Position numbers and translations under genes: made by a program. From NCBI GenBank assembly GCA_021613335.1, contig JAJTWR010000308.1:3296501-3360500 (forward strand): a stretch of 64,000 nucleotides of DNA, written 5' to 3'. The stretch is from Whitmania pigra (Eukaryota; Annelida; Clitellata; Hirudinida; Haemopidae). Position 1 is the first letter of the stretch, and every line of letters begins with the position of its first letter. This document shows, piece by piece, positions 11,082 to 20,019 of this stretch. The notes beneath the pieces are model-generated. The model saw only the letters and a program-made list of their open reading frames with translations, made no database searches and was not told the DNA's origin.

Positions 11082-12770
11082 CATCTTCATCACTTTCATT
11101 ATCATTATATTTATTACTATATTATCATCATCATAATTTTACATATTTTATTACATTCTTAATATTTATTAAAATATAAAAATATTAGTTTGCTGAGTTA
11201 AAATTCAGTTATTACATTTCCTTATCCAGTTCACACCAACTTTAAGTAAAATTTTCTATGTTTGTATTCCTTACATTTTCAAATCTTTGTAACTGGTCTT
11301 GAGGAACGTGCGGAATAAACTCGAAGATGCTCCAAATGATTTTCTCTCTTAGAGCATCTTGTACGTAAATCTCAAATGTGGGCAAAAGTGTTTCTTCATA
11401 CAAGCCAAATACCTGCATATAGAAATTTGGGGGATTTGAATTGATGTTTACTATAGTTAAACAAAATGAAAAAAAAAACAATTCTATTTCATATTAAATA
11501 ACTCTTACCCGATCAGCTAGTACTTTGAATTTACTGTAAAAGGGTTGAAATTCTTCTGTGCCAATATCATAATTCCCAAATTTCTTCCACTTTCTACATT
11601 TTACAAGTTCTAGAATGTCTTCGCTACAATCACCGAATTAAGTTAACGAGGTGTTTGAATTTAGAAGATATTTTTAGAGCTTTATGCATCCGAATAAGAT
11701 ATGAAGACACTTGTGTAAATAGCTCTCCCTTTTGTGCTCCTACCGGGTTTGCTCCCTGATGCTGCAGGCTGGGTTGCAAAGTTGACTGTTGTTTTTTGCA
11801 GCCAGGAATGCAACTGAGCTTTCAAGATAGATGAATGTTTTCTATATATTTAGCTTATTTTAAACTTACCTAATATGATGTGGCAATGGTGTGTCTAAAT
11901 TCTCTAAATCTGGCATTTTGGATATTGTAGAAAGTAATTTTGAAAGATTGGTACCAGCAGAAGCCTTAGTAAATTGTGTACACATTACATTAAGATATCG
12001 TATGTCCAATGTCCTGCAGTGTTTAAATTAATATAAATTCTTACAGCACTTGTTTATCACAAATCGTTTATGAACATACCTTAAATAAGTCATTGAACTC
12101 AAAGACTCATTGAAGTAATCGCAATTTAATAATGCAAATGGAAGAGACAAAACTTTTAGGTTTTTAAGACAAGCGATAGACCTAGTTAAACGGTCATCGA
12201 GAGTTTCGTGTTCCAACTTCAACTTTTCTAACGTGTCAGAAAAACGACTAAGATCAATATATAATGCATCTTCAGGCCTATCATACATATTCATATAAGT
12301 TAGACTTAACTTTCTTAACTTTGGAAAGGATCCGTTTAGGATTTCTTTCACATCTCTGAAATCAATTAAGCTTGGTTATTAATTTGAATATTTTTGTGTG
12401 ACAATAACAAAGAATTGTCGAATTTAAGCAACTAGTAGATTTAACCTCAAATCATATGTAAGATCCAAGCATTCTAATGTGGACCCCATTGCGCAGAGGG
12501 CATTCACGTTATCGTCTGAGATTTTCTCTACGTAAATCGATAGCTTTTTTAATGGATATTCCACCTGACTCATCAAATTTAATACTTCTTTACTCTGCAA
12601 GATGTGGTTTGTGCACAGCTTATAATGCAAAATAACATCTATGTTTTTCCAATTTAAAACGTCCCTATAGGGCAACAGTTTTTCCAAGTAGACATCTCGT
12701 ATGCACCATTTCATTTCTTTGCTTTTGTTGATAATTTTCTCAAACAAACCAGGAGGAAGTATCTTTTGTC
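7246..12770 (-). CDS. LRR/armadillo protein, ZYG11/ZER1-like (start not found)
   Basis: Minus-strand exons, 5' to 3', lie at about 12770-12446, 12355-12080, 12013-11870, 11623-11509 and 11412-11275. After a long intron come small exons near 8055-8015, 7960-7870, 7810-7750, 7667-7625 and 7555-7390, and a last exon of about 7340-7246. The first blocks are leucine-rich: LPPGLFEKIINK, then repeats such as PKLRKLSLTYMNMYD, LEKLKLEHETLDDRL and LKNLKVLSLP. Later blocks are helical and armadillo-like (EIYVQDALREKIIWSIFEFI, IILNSLAGYLYPL, KLVTIMCSYHDEDD). LRRs followed by ARM helices is the plan of ZYG11/ZER1, substrate receptors of CUL2 ubiquitin ligases; this assignment is by architecture only. The C-terminus is FIDDDAMTAMKTLLKKMNKN. 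The frame near 12770-12840 is unclear, so the first exon is not defined. An F-box or other LRR protein is possible, and joining the two exon groups is inference. Confidence 0.5.
8085..8591. repeat. Long ATT/TTA microsatellite (intronic), left copy
   Basis: About 400 bp of interrupted TTA units ends in a roughly 100-bp tail (8492-8591) of TCATCTTCATCACTATCATT type. The same tail recurs at 11081-11180 on the other side of the Gypsy remnant. Poly-Ile, poly-Tyr, poly-Leu and poly-Asn ORFs here are not genes. Confidence 0.95.
8592..11044 (+). mobile_element. Gypsy (Ty3-like) LTR retrotransposon, 5'-truncated and deleted
   Basis: A gag-type segment (8654-8940) carries two zinc knuckles, CPRCGTKGHHANDC and CNFCGIIGHLEKAC. 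A decayed protease-like segment follows (ELDSGARDNFC around 9020-9055). The reverse transcriptase spans about 9283-10190, with IDLADAFNQVKL and LPFGIISAPGYFQ. The frame shifts by one base at about 9920, just before the catalytic Asp-Asp motif, and continues to about 10190 with connection-domain sequence (YLGLVISKSGIEKG). RNase H is cut after its first residues, and the integrase core is deleted: the frame near 10260 jumps to an integrase C-terminal tail (KFDVGKPCYVQRIGPG, WKRHVEQLRPRHG). A 3' LTR lies at 10811-11044; no 5' LTR is present. The element is clearly dead. It sits in an intron of the LRR/ARM gene, opposite strand. Confidence 0.88.
10811..11044 (+). repeat. 3' LTR of the Gypsy remnant
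   Basis: The block runs TGTTGTGACGTCA to AGACCCAACA (TG...CA ends). It has a TATA box, GGGTATAAAAG, near 10829, and an AATAAAG polyadenylation signal near 11001. It follows a GC-rich purine stretch, GCGCGGAGG. It is only 234 bp long and no matching 5' copy is present in the window. Confidence 0.75.
11045..11180. repeat. Right copy of the microsatellite-plus-tail repeat
   Basis: A shorter TTA run (11045-11080) is followed by a roughly 100-bp tail that closely matches 8492-8591, ending TTCTTAATATTTATTAAAATATA in both copies. The Gypsy remnant is thus bracketed by a direct repeat of its host intron. Confidence 0.85.
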
Positions 12771-13324
12771 TTGATGCAGTACCTTCATAATGTTAAGATC
12801 GATATGTACATTTAACGAATTATTGTCAGATTTCATTAGGTATGTACTTATGACGCTAAATATGGAGCCATAGACATTAACACTATACAAATAAACGAAT
12901 AAAGTAAATTATGAAATAATTATAAGTAATATTAATAAAACCATAAAAATGTAAAAAAAAATCTAATCACATAAGTAAATCTTTTTTAAATGAACCTTGT
13001 AAGATAGAAGAAAACACCTCCCTGCAATTCACAACGACATATTCCAACATGCTTTCTTGCATGCTTTTAAGATTGTTTCCAATCATATTGGTATGTTTAT
13101 GCTGTTAACTTACATATTCTTATGTTCTTAATTTTAAAGCTTTTCAATAAATAAAGGTTGTGTGTTTAATAAGGTGTAAATTTACAAAATTTTATTTCAA
13201 AATTTTATTTTATAAATTTTATTTTATAAATTTTATTTCAAAATTTTATTTTATAAATTTTACAACTTTATTTTTTACTTCTAGAACTAATTAAATTATT
13301 AAAATATACCAAACGTCAATGTGG
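12771..13324. other. AT-rich flank with tandem AAATTTTATTT units
   Basis: Holds a possible unfound 5' exon of the LRR/ARM gene (an ATG-led stretch at about 12837-12787 is off by one base from the next exon). Near 13178-13262 there is a simple tandem array of AAATTTTATTTTAT-type units. No other feature. Confidence 0.4.
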
Positions 13325-13332
13325 TTTACGTT

Positions 13333-14731
13333 CAGGGTTTCTTTCAGGCATTTTTGTTCCGGGGGCATTTCATGAGTTCGGGGGGGGGGCAGTTTTTCGT
13401 GCCAAATACAAGTTTAAAATCAAATCACTTTAAAGAAATTTTATACGCCGAGGTTTTTTGAGAGCATATAAATCTACTACTCTATCAAGAAACTTCGGGA
13501 CCTTTAATGCTTATGGTTTCACTCATACATACTAATAGTTCACAGTCTTTGCTGCTATAGTTTGATCTCTCACTTTGAGAATCATTCCAAATGTTAAAAT
13601 CATTACTTAACTTAACTAGAATATTTTCAATCAAGCTTTTATACTTTGTAGTATGAGCTATTTCTTCTTTAACCAAAAAGTACAAGCCTCTCAAAAGTGT
13701 TTTTAAACCTTTTCTATTTGACTCTTTTTCACTTTCAGTCTGCTGAATAATTTGAGTATGGATAGGTTTTTTCATGGATTTTTAAAAATTTCCATTTCCA
13801 CACTCACAGTATGAGCTGATGATTGTTCATGTTTTTCTAACTTTCCATGTTTTCCTAAAGCTTTTCTGAATGAAGTGAATGGAACTGTTATAAAAACACC
13901 TGCCGTCTTTTGCAAAACTCCTGCATCATTTTTCATATAATTTTGCATAATCTGCAAAATGCACCTCCTTCTTCATCATTGTATTCCAACCAATTATATT
14001 TCTGTTCCCATTGTTTATTGTAATGACGTCCTACTTTTGTAAATGAATTCACAAAATGCTCTTTGGATATTTGTGTTTTTTCATTTTCTACATTTACACA
14101 AAGAGAAACATTTGACTCAGATAATGTTTTATCTTCCAGTTCTATCATCTTTTTTTGTTAAAATTAGATACTGCTCTTGAAGGACTAAAAAAGGAGTCGA
14201 TTGTTCTTTTCATAGTATGTAACTGAAAAATTAAATTTAAAAATTTCAAATTATACATTTATTTTTATATAAAATTCATGAAAAATAAAAAGCAACTTTT
14301 TAAAACTTCTCGTCTGCTTTTTTTCCCACCAAAACAAATATTGTAATAATCACTTCGGAGATCTTTGTGATCGATTGGTTTTTTTGAGCTCCGTGAATTA
14401 CGTTCAGAGAATTCAGAATAATTATTCAATTAAATTTAGTTATTCATTTAAAGCTCGCTTCAACTCGTTATTATTATACAGAACAAAACGGAAAGATTAA
14501 AAACAAACCAGATACTAAATATCTTAGTCCAAAGACATGTTAACAAATAAGTTTTTAGGTCAGTACGGATGGTAGGAATTTTTAACTTTTTTGTCTTAGA
14601 TTTATGGGTTTTTGCATACACTTTTAGCATACAATTTTTAAAAAATTTCTTTTTTTTCGGGGGGGGGGGGGGCGATGGCTGAGCTCCGGGGGGGCTTAGC
14701 CCCCCCGAAGGTATGCCTGAAAGAAACCCTG
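13333..14731 (-). mobile_element. hAT transposon 3 (TTF/ZMYM1-like), decayed
   Basis: Perfect 19-bp terminal inverted repeats, CAGGGTTTCTTTCAGGCAT, lie at 13333-13351 and 14713-14731. A perfect 8-bp duplication, TTTACGTT, lies at 13325-13332 and 14732-14739. Poly-G tracts sit just inside both ends. On the minus strand, 14148-13933 encodes a zinc-finger-like segment (HYNKQWEQKYNWLEY, then GAFCRLCK), the N-terminal TTF-type domain of this transposase group. Fragments 13957-13772 and 13775-13485 continue in other frames. The catalytic core is missing, so this is an internally deleted copy. The perfect ends suggest it is young. Confidence 0.92.
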
Positions 14732-15825
14732 TTTACGTTTCAGTTTAGTTCTCAAAACATCATTTTATTACTTACTGGCTGTTTCCCAGGCTTTGCCCGG
14801 TAACAGATTTGCAATTGAATAAACTAAATGTCCAGTATAAAAATTTTTTATTAATATGAATTAACACAATACTTGGCTATAAACAACACTTTTAGTTTGA
14901 CACCTGGAGCAAGAATAAATAAATTGTTGTGTGAACCCACACTTGAGCATGCAACATAAAGTTGTCCGTGGGAAAAACACGGAGATCTCAAGTCCACTCC
15001 ACATTATTTAATAGATTTCCCCTGCGACTTGTTTATAGTTATCGAGAATGCAAGTCTCTCTGGAAATTGCAATCTTTTGGAGTTAAAAGGAATATCCGTG
15101 GGAATGAGGAGTATCGGTGGAATACAAACTGTTAATCCTTCTCCTTTTCCTATTAAAATAATTGCTTCAATTCCATTGCCCAACATCTTTTTAACGCAAA
15201 GCCTAGTACCATTTCAAAGTTTTGGTGGGTCGACGTTACGTAGTAGAATAATTGGAGATCCCAGTTTTAGTAAACGATTGTGTGGTGGCAAACCAGCTGG
15301 GTTCGGTGAGTTTAAGAACTTTGTGGGAAATTGACAACCTCATCAGCATCTACACCTGTATCGATTGACTTGTATTCAGTGACTGGACCTGGTAACATTA
15401 ATAGCATTTTATTGTTGATTTCATGAACAGTTTTGACAGCAAGAATCGCCCTCCCTTGCAACCAGTTTGAATGTTCATAGTTTCTGGAAACCGTTGGATA
15501 AACTGCACCAATTAATTCTGCTATTGTAGAAACCAGGTTACAAAAATCTGATGAGAGTTGAATATTTCCTGAAGAATTGACATTTAATCTACCTTCTCCA
15601 ATATCCAGTAGTTTGCTTGAAAATGTTGAGCACCATCATCTCCAAGATGTACTCTCATGTTTTGCTTTAAAGTAATCTTTTGTACATGTCTCCACAAAAA
15701 TGAATGCTTTAAACATGCATGGATTTCATCGGTAGGTGTTGACTTTGGTTTGACGAAAATCTCCACATGAGTAACAGAGTCCCTCCCATCAAGATGTTAT
15801 TTCCCCTTAAATCTCTAAGACTAAT

Positions 15826-17091
15826 TGTCAGTGTCCTGACTATTTATTTATGTTATTTGTTGTATTTGCTTTTGGGTTGTTAATTTGTATCGCGTAGGTG
15901 GAATGAATGTGAAGTGGCGTGTCTGTCGTCTGCCGGGAACCGCGCGATGCGCTGATTGGCAGCGCAGTTATACAATGAGCATGTCTAGGATGAAGGCTAT
16001 AAAAGGCGACAGGCAGACGACAGAACAGCTTAGAGGCACTAAAGGACGGCAATAATTATGATACTGATATTAAAAATTTACAAATTCTTATTTCGGATAT
16101 TCAAGGAACTGGCAGAAAGGTCACTCTCATCTGGGTCCCTGCCCATGTTGGTATCCCTGGTAATGAGAAAGCTGATGCCCTGGCTAAAGCAGCCACAGCA
16201 AGGGACCAGATAGATTACCGGATCCCGGCGTCTATCAAGGATGTCAAAAGGATTGTGGCTCGCAACATCTTCCAACAATGGCAGACCAGATGGGATGAAG
16301 ATCCTCGAAGCCAACATTACAAGTCCATAGAGAAACAAGTGTCGACGAAGAGCAAGTTCCAATGTGTCTCAAGGAGGAAGGAGGTTCTCACCTCCAGACT
16401 CCGAGTTGGAAAGTGTGCTCTGAATCAGCACTTGTTTCTCTTCAAACGTCACACCGATGGTAAGTGTTCCACCTGCCCTCAGGAAGACGAAAATGTGCAA
16501 CATTTCCTCATGGAATGTCCAGCCCAGTCTGTCCTGAGGAGAGAAATTAGAATGGCCACAAATCTATCCGATATGAGTTCTATGCTTAGCAATCCAGCAA
16601 GTGTGGACATCATTTATCGGTGGATTTCCAAGAACAGACATGACTTACTTTAAGCCATTTACAATTTTACTTTAAATTAAATAAGGTACTTTCTTTCATT
16701 ATTCTAACACGTTTCATTATTTTTCATTATTCTAACACGTTTCATTATTTTTAATTACTAACTAAAGTCCGAATCATCTCTGTTATGCAAAGGACTATAA
16801 TCAAATAAACAAACAAACGACAGAACAGCTTTTTAGTCGTGAAAGCTCGGGGAGTGTGTGGGTGTGAGAGAGAGTGTGAGTCGAGAGTGGCAGACGAGTT
16901 TTGATTTGAGATTTGAGATCGACTGTTTTTATCGAGTTTTGTAATTAATTATTGTCGGCTTCCAATTGCTTGTACATTTTGATTGATTTTTAATATATTG
17001 CTTCCATTATATATGAATCTTGTGTTGTCATTTCGATAAGAATCGGCTCGTTTAGACATATCCCGAATATACAGGAGAAAGAACTTTTACA
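15826..17091 (+). mobile_element. Solo LTR inserted in Helitron B (split by a LINE)
   Basis: The block runs TGTCAGTGTCCTGAC to AAGAACTTTTACA, with a 5-bp duplication, CTAAT, at 15821-15825 and 17092-17096. Removing it brings two parts of the Helitron helicase reading frame next to each other (VIEALDI and SLRDLRG), which confirms the boundaries. It has a TATA box, GGCTATAAAAGGC, near 15997. Without the LINE at 16032-16816 and one copy of that LINE's duplication it is 466 bp, consistent with a solo LTR left by recombination between two LTRs. Confidence 0.87.
16032..16816 (+). mobile_element. 5'-truncated non-LTR retrotransposon (RNase H end)
   Basis: A perfect 15-bp duplication, ACGACAGAACAGCTT, lies at 16017-16031 and 16817-16831. 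The reading frame from about 16078 to 16653 encodes the RNase H end of a LINE ORF2: VTLIWVPAHVGIPGNEKADA with the catalytic-type Asp and nearby His. It continues to a Cys/His-rich tail, CSTCPQEDENVQHFLMECP, and stops at 16653. The 3' UTR holds a duplicated unit of TTCATTATTTTTCATTATTCTAACACG type, and the tail is AATCAAATAAACAAACAA. It is 5'-truncated as usual for LINEs. The open frame with no internal stop suggests recent insertion. The clade is not determined (Jockey/I-like by motif). Confidence 0.88.
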
Positions 17092-18429
17092 CTAATGTCA
17101 AGGGCTTCGATAACCTACTTGAGCGCCGTGGTGCATTCGTCCCAAACAATTAATTTACATGTTCTGAGGACTTGCGCCCCATTGCTTGATTTGCTTATGT
17201 TGCAGGCAGAACTTTCTTGTCTAGCGATGTCAAGTGGCAATTTAAGCGAAGAATGGGTTGTCCTTCCCCCTTCTATTAACAGTGCAGCAATTCCTGAAGA
17301 AGCAATGGAAACAGCAATTTCTCTCTTAGCCCTGATTTCAGCCAGAATTAAATTGGTTAAAAATGTTTTTCCTGTGCCTCCAGAAGGAAAATGGTAACGC
17401 CTTGTTCTGCTAATCAGTTAGTTTATACTATGCCAATAATTCATACAGTTTGGTGCGTTGTTGTAATATCTCAGAAGCTCTAGATGTAGCAGCTCTAACT
17501 CTGTTGTTCCGTAGTCATGACTCACACAGCTCTGCTGTCTCAGAAGCTCTGAATGCAGCCCTGTTGCGAAGCTTCGTAATTCTAGTATTCCGATCCTCTT
17601 GAGTACCTTGTATACGTTGAAGTTTCATTATTTTACTCTGTGATATCACTTGGCCAATTGCCTTACGTTTCTTTGGAGGCATTGTTACAGTAATCTGTGA
17701 TAGAAAATAAAAAATTTAAATAATTATACTCGTAGATACACTAGAGAACTTCCAATGCATGACAGAATTGCAACCTTACCGGCCAGTTTGCAGGCGCGCG
17801 AATTTATACGTAACCAATTAAAAAAATCTCGCAAATGCTCTTCCACTGTCTTTACTTAAAGAAGCGAAGCGATAAAAGCTCTTGATGGCAATCTTGTTAA
17901 CACAAATTTGTGTGCGGTTTGTCAACATAAAGATTTTGAATATCGTAATTTAAATTTATATAGTTTTAATACAATTTAAAAACCATTCTAAATTATAAAA
18001 CAATATAAATTAAAAGCTTGCTACATGAACCAGAATACGTCCAGAAGAGGTTTTTGGCCAGAAAAGGCAAAATAATGTATCGATTGTTTTGCAAAGTAGA
18101 CTAAACTGACCCCCTTGTCAACGTGCTCAAGTGTTTCAAGTTTCAATTAAATCGGTTCAGAATTACAGATTTGTATAAGAAATATGCATACAAGATCCTT
18201 GTTTTATATATAGATAACTTAAAAATTGTTATAGATTGTTAAAAATGTCGGTGAAATCAATTTTTATTGTCTTATTTTCTGAGACAAAAGTAATATAATC
18301 GAATGGTAGTACTCTCGATAGACCTACATAGACCTACAATTGTTTATGGCTTAAAACCGGTTTCAGTAAGTAGACATTTTTCGGACGTTTGACTCTAAGG
18401 TTTATTGATCGTCATAGAAAAGGCTAAAC

Positions 18430-19880
18430 GTAGATGAAGCTGTTTACGTTTGAACTTTTTCTCCTGGCATGCGCTCCAACTCAAGATTAAGTTCAAGCGA
18501 TCCTTCATTAGTAACACTGAGAATTGCTTTTTCTTTTAGTTGAAGCGTAGTTACGTTTATGAAGTCTATATCCCCAAACAACTGATCAACTGGTTCTTGC
18601 GTTTCTGGATAACATCGTTGAGGCAATGCGATTGTATCTACATTTTCCTACTTCTAAAAGCCAGTCTGAAAATTATCTATCGGCATCAAGAGCTCGAATG
18701 TTTCAAATGATTTTCATAACATTTAGTTTCAACCAAGCTCTTCAAGTAGCTGGCAACATTCAGTGATCACAAACATCTTAATATAATGAAATAACCTGGG
18801 ATCCGGGAACTAGTAAGTTTTAGAGTAAGTTTATTAAGCAAATATTCAGTTAACGAAACTGAATAATCGAAGGTAAGAGTTTAAGAAATTACCCTGAGTT
18901 CTCTCTTCAATTCTATAACATTTAACTCTTCCAATGCCTTGATACTGAACATTTTTGATCCCACTCGGTTTATCCTTCGATCTTACTCGCTTTCACCTTA
19001 ACCGCTCCTAATGTCACCAGATTCCGAATCCCAAAGGTTTTTCGACAATCACAATGGCCCTTGGAAATCCAACTCCTGACACCAATAACCATTTGGTCCG
19101 GGAACTAGTAAGTTTTAGAGTAAGTTTATTAAGCAAGTATTCAGTTAACGGAACTGAATAATCGAAGGTAAGAGTTTAAGGAATTGAGATGCTTAGAAGG
19201 TGCAAATGGATATTTGAGCTTCTAAGTTGTTTGGATTCTCGCTGAATATCAGGTGAATATCGAGAATGCTTTTCTATAGAAATATTAGATACCACGTGCC
19301 CGACAAAGATACCAAATATAATGAAATATAAATTTAATTATTTTAGCAATATAAACTTGATTAATTTCTAAGTTTACAACAATAATATGCAAAACTTGAT
19401 GAAAATCATCCCCAACTAAGTTTGAAACTTTTTAAATCTTTGAGAAGTCTATCTGTAGAAGGCATGCAAGTTTTATTGTAGCTTCATTCCATATTATTAA
19501 TTTTGAGTCCAGTCCTTTTTTTAGCTTCTGGCATATCGAGTTTGAAGTTGCACCTTTATGTGGCATTTAAGATAAGCGGAATTTTAAATACCGATGGTAC
19601 AGTTCTTCCATAGAATCAAGTAATAGATTTGCTGTCATTGCAATTGATGCTACTGGATATAGCTTGATATCTTTTCTCTTAAAATGTAAAAGTGTAGTGT
19701 AAACAAAAATCTTTCCGGTATCTACTAGCCATCTAAGATCAAGATCTTTCTTTCCACATATTAAATCAAGTACCATGTTAACCACCACCCGTTGTTCATC
19801 ATTCAACATTTCGATATATCTTCTGGCTTCAGCCTGTTCTTTTAAAACATCAACTAAATATGCTGCTCAGAAGTATTAGC
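18430..19880 (-). mobile_element. Helitron C: decayed helicase fragment
   Basis: Two minus-strand fragments fit successive parts of a Helitron/PIF1 helicase. Segment 19809-19567 reads LNDEQRVVVNMVLDLI, then LRWLVDTGKIFVYTTLLHF, then IKLYPVASIAMTANLLL. This is the Walker A region with the P-loop degraded (the GGTGKT consensus is altered). Segment 18626-18444 reads LQLKEKAILSVTNEGSLELN and LERMPGEKVQT, a later helicase block. Between them an LTR-type repeat pair is inserted (18800-19187). Ends were not found. It is more decayed than Helitrons A and B and is probably an older, different family. Confidence 0.7.
18800..19187 (-). repeat. LTR-element remnant: two direct copies of a ~90-bp unit
   Basis: Units at 18800-18890 and 19095-19187 share GGGAACTAGTAAGTTTTAGA and GAACTGAATAATCGAAGG-type sequence with only a few differences. 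Just left of the second unit, the minus strand reads TGGTGTCAGGAGTTGG, which has the form of a retrovirus-like primer-binding site next to an LTR end. A related copy of the unit lies at about 41505-41590 in an intron of the HMG-box gene. The LTR-element reading is inference; no coding part survives. Confidence 0.5.
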
Positions 19881-20019
19881 TATTGAGCATGTTGGACTTA
19901 AAGATGTGTTTTGCAAGTTAATGTAACTTTTCGCTTAACTGTAAACGTAACTAAATTTATTTTATTAGAACTCAAACGAAACAACAAAACTTAAAACTAG
20001 AAGCAGCTCTATCAAAATA

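Larger units (their letters stand above)
14775..18214 (-). mobile_element. Helitron B, with nested LTR and LINE
   Basis: A second copy of the Helitron A family. Its 5' end on the minus strand reads TCTATATATAAAACAAGG (18214) with a T following at 18215. Its 3' end at about 14775 reads GGGAAACAGCCAG, where the usual CTAG has changed to CCAG. The N-terminal MPPKKRKAIGQ starts at 17682. A helicase Walker A motif (GGTGKTFLTNLILAEI) is read on the minus strand at about 17390-17340. The Helitron helicase block LRDLRGN..MGGTLLL and HSFLWRHVQKITLKQNMRV lies at about 15820-15640, and motif VI, FPERLAFSITINKSQG, at about 15090-15030. Most of Rep is deleted. The helicase is interrupted by an LTR at 15826-17091. 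Confidence 0.87.

Noticed and set aside
15840..16052. Minus-strand 70-codon ORF
   Set aside because: Lies in the solo LTR and crosses the LIN​E insertion point; no coding signal.
17095..17397. Plus-strand 100-codon ORF
   Set aside because: Shadow of the Helitron helicase Walker A region on the minus strand.
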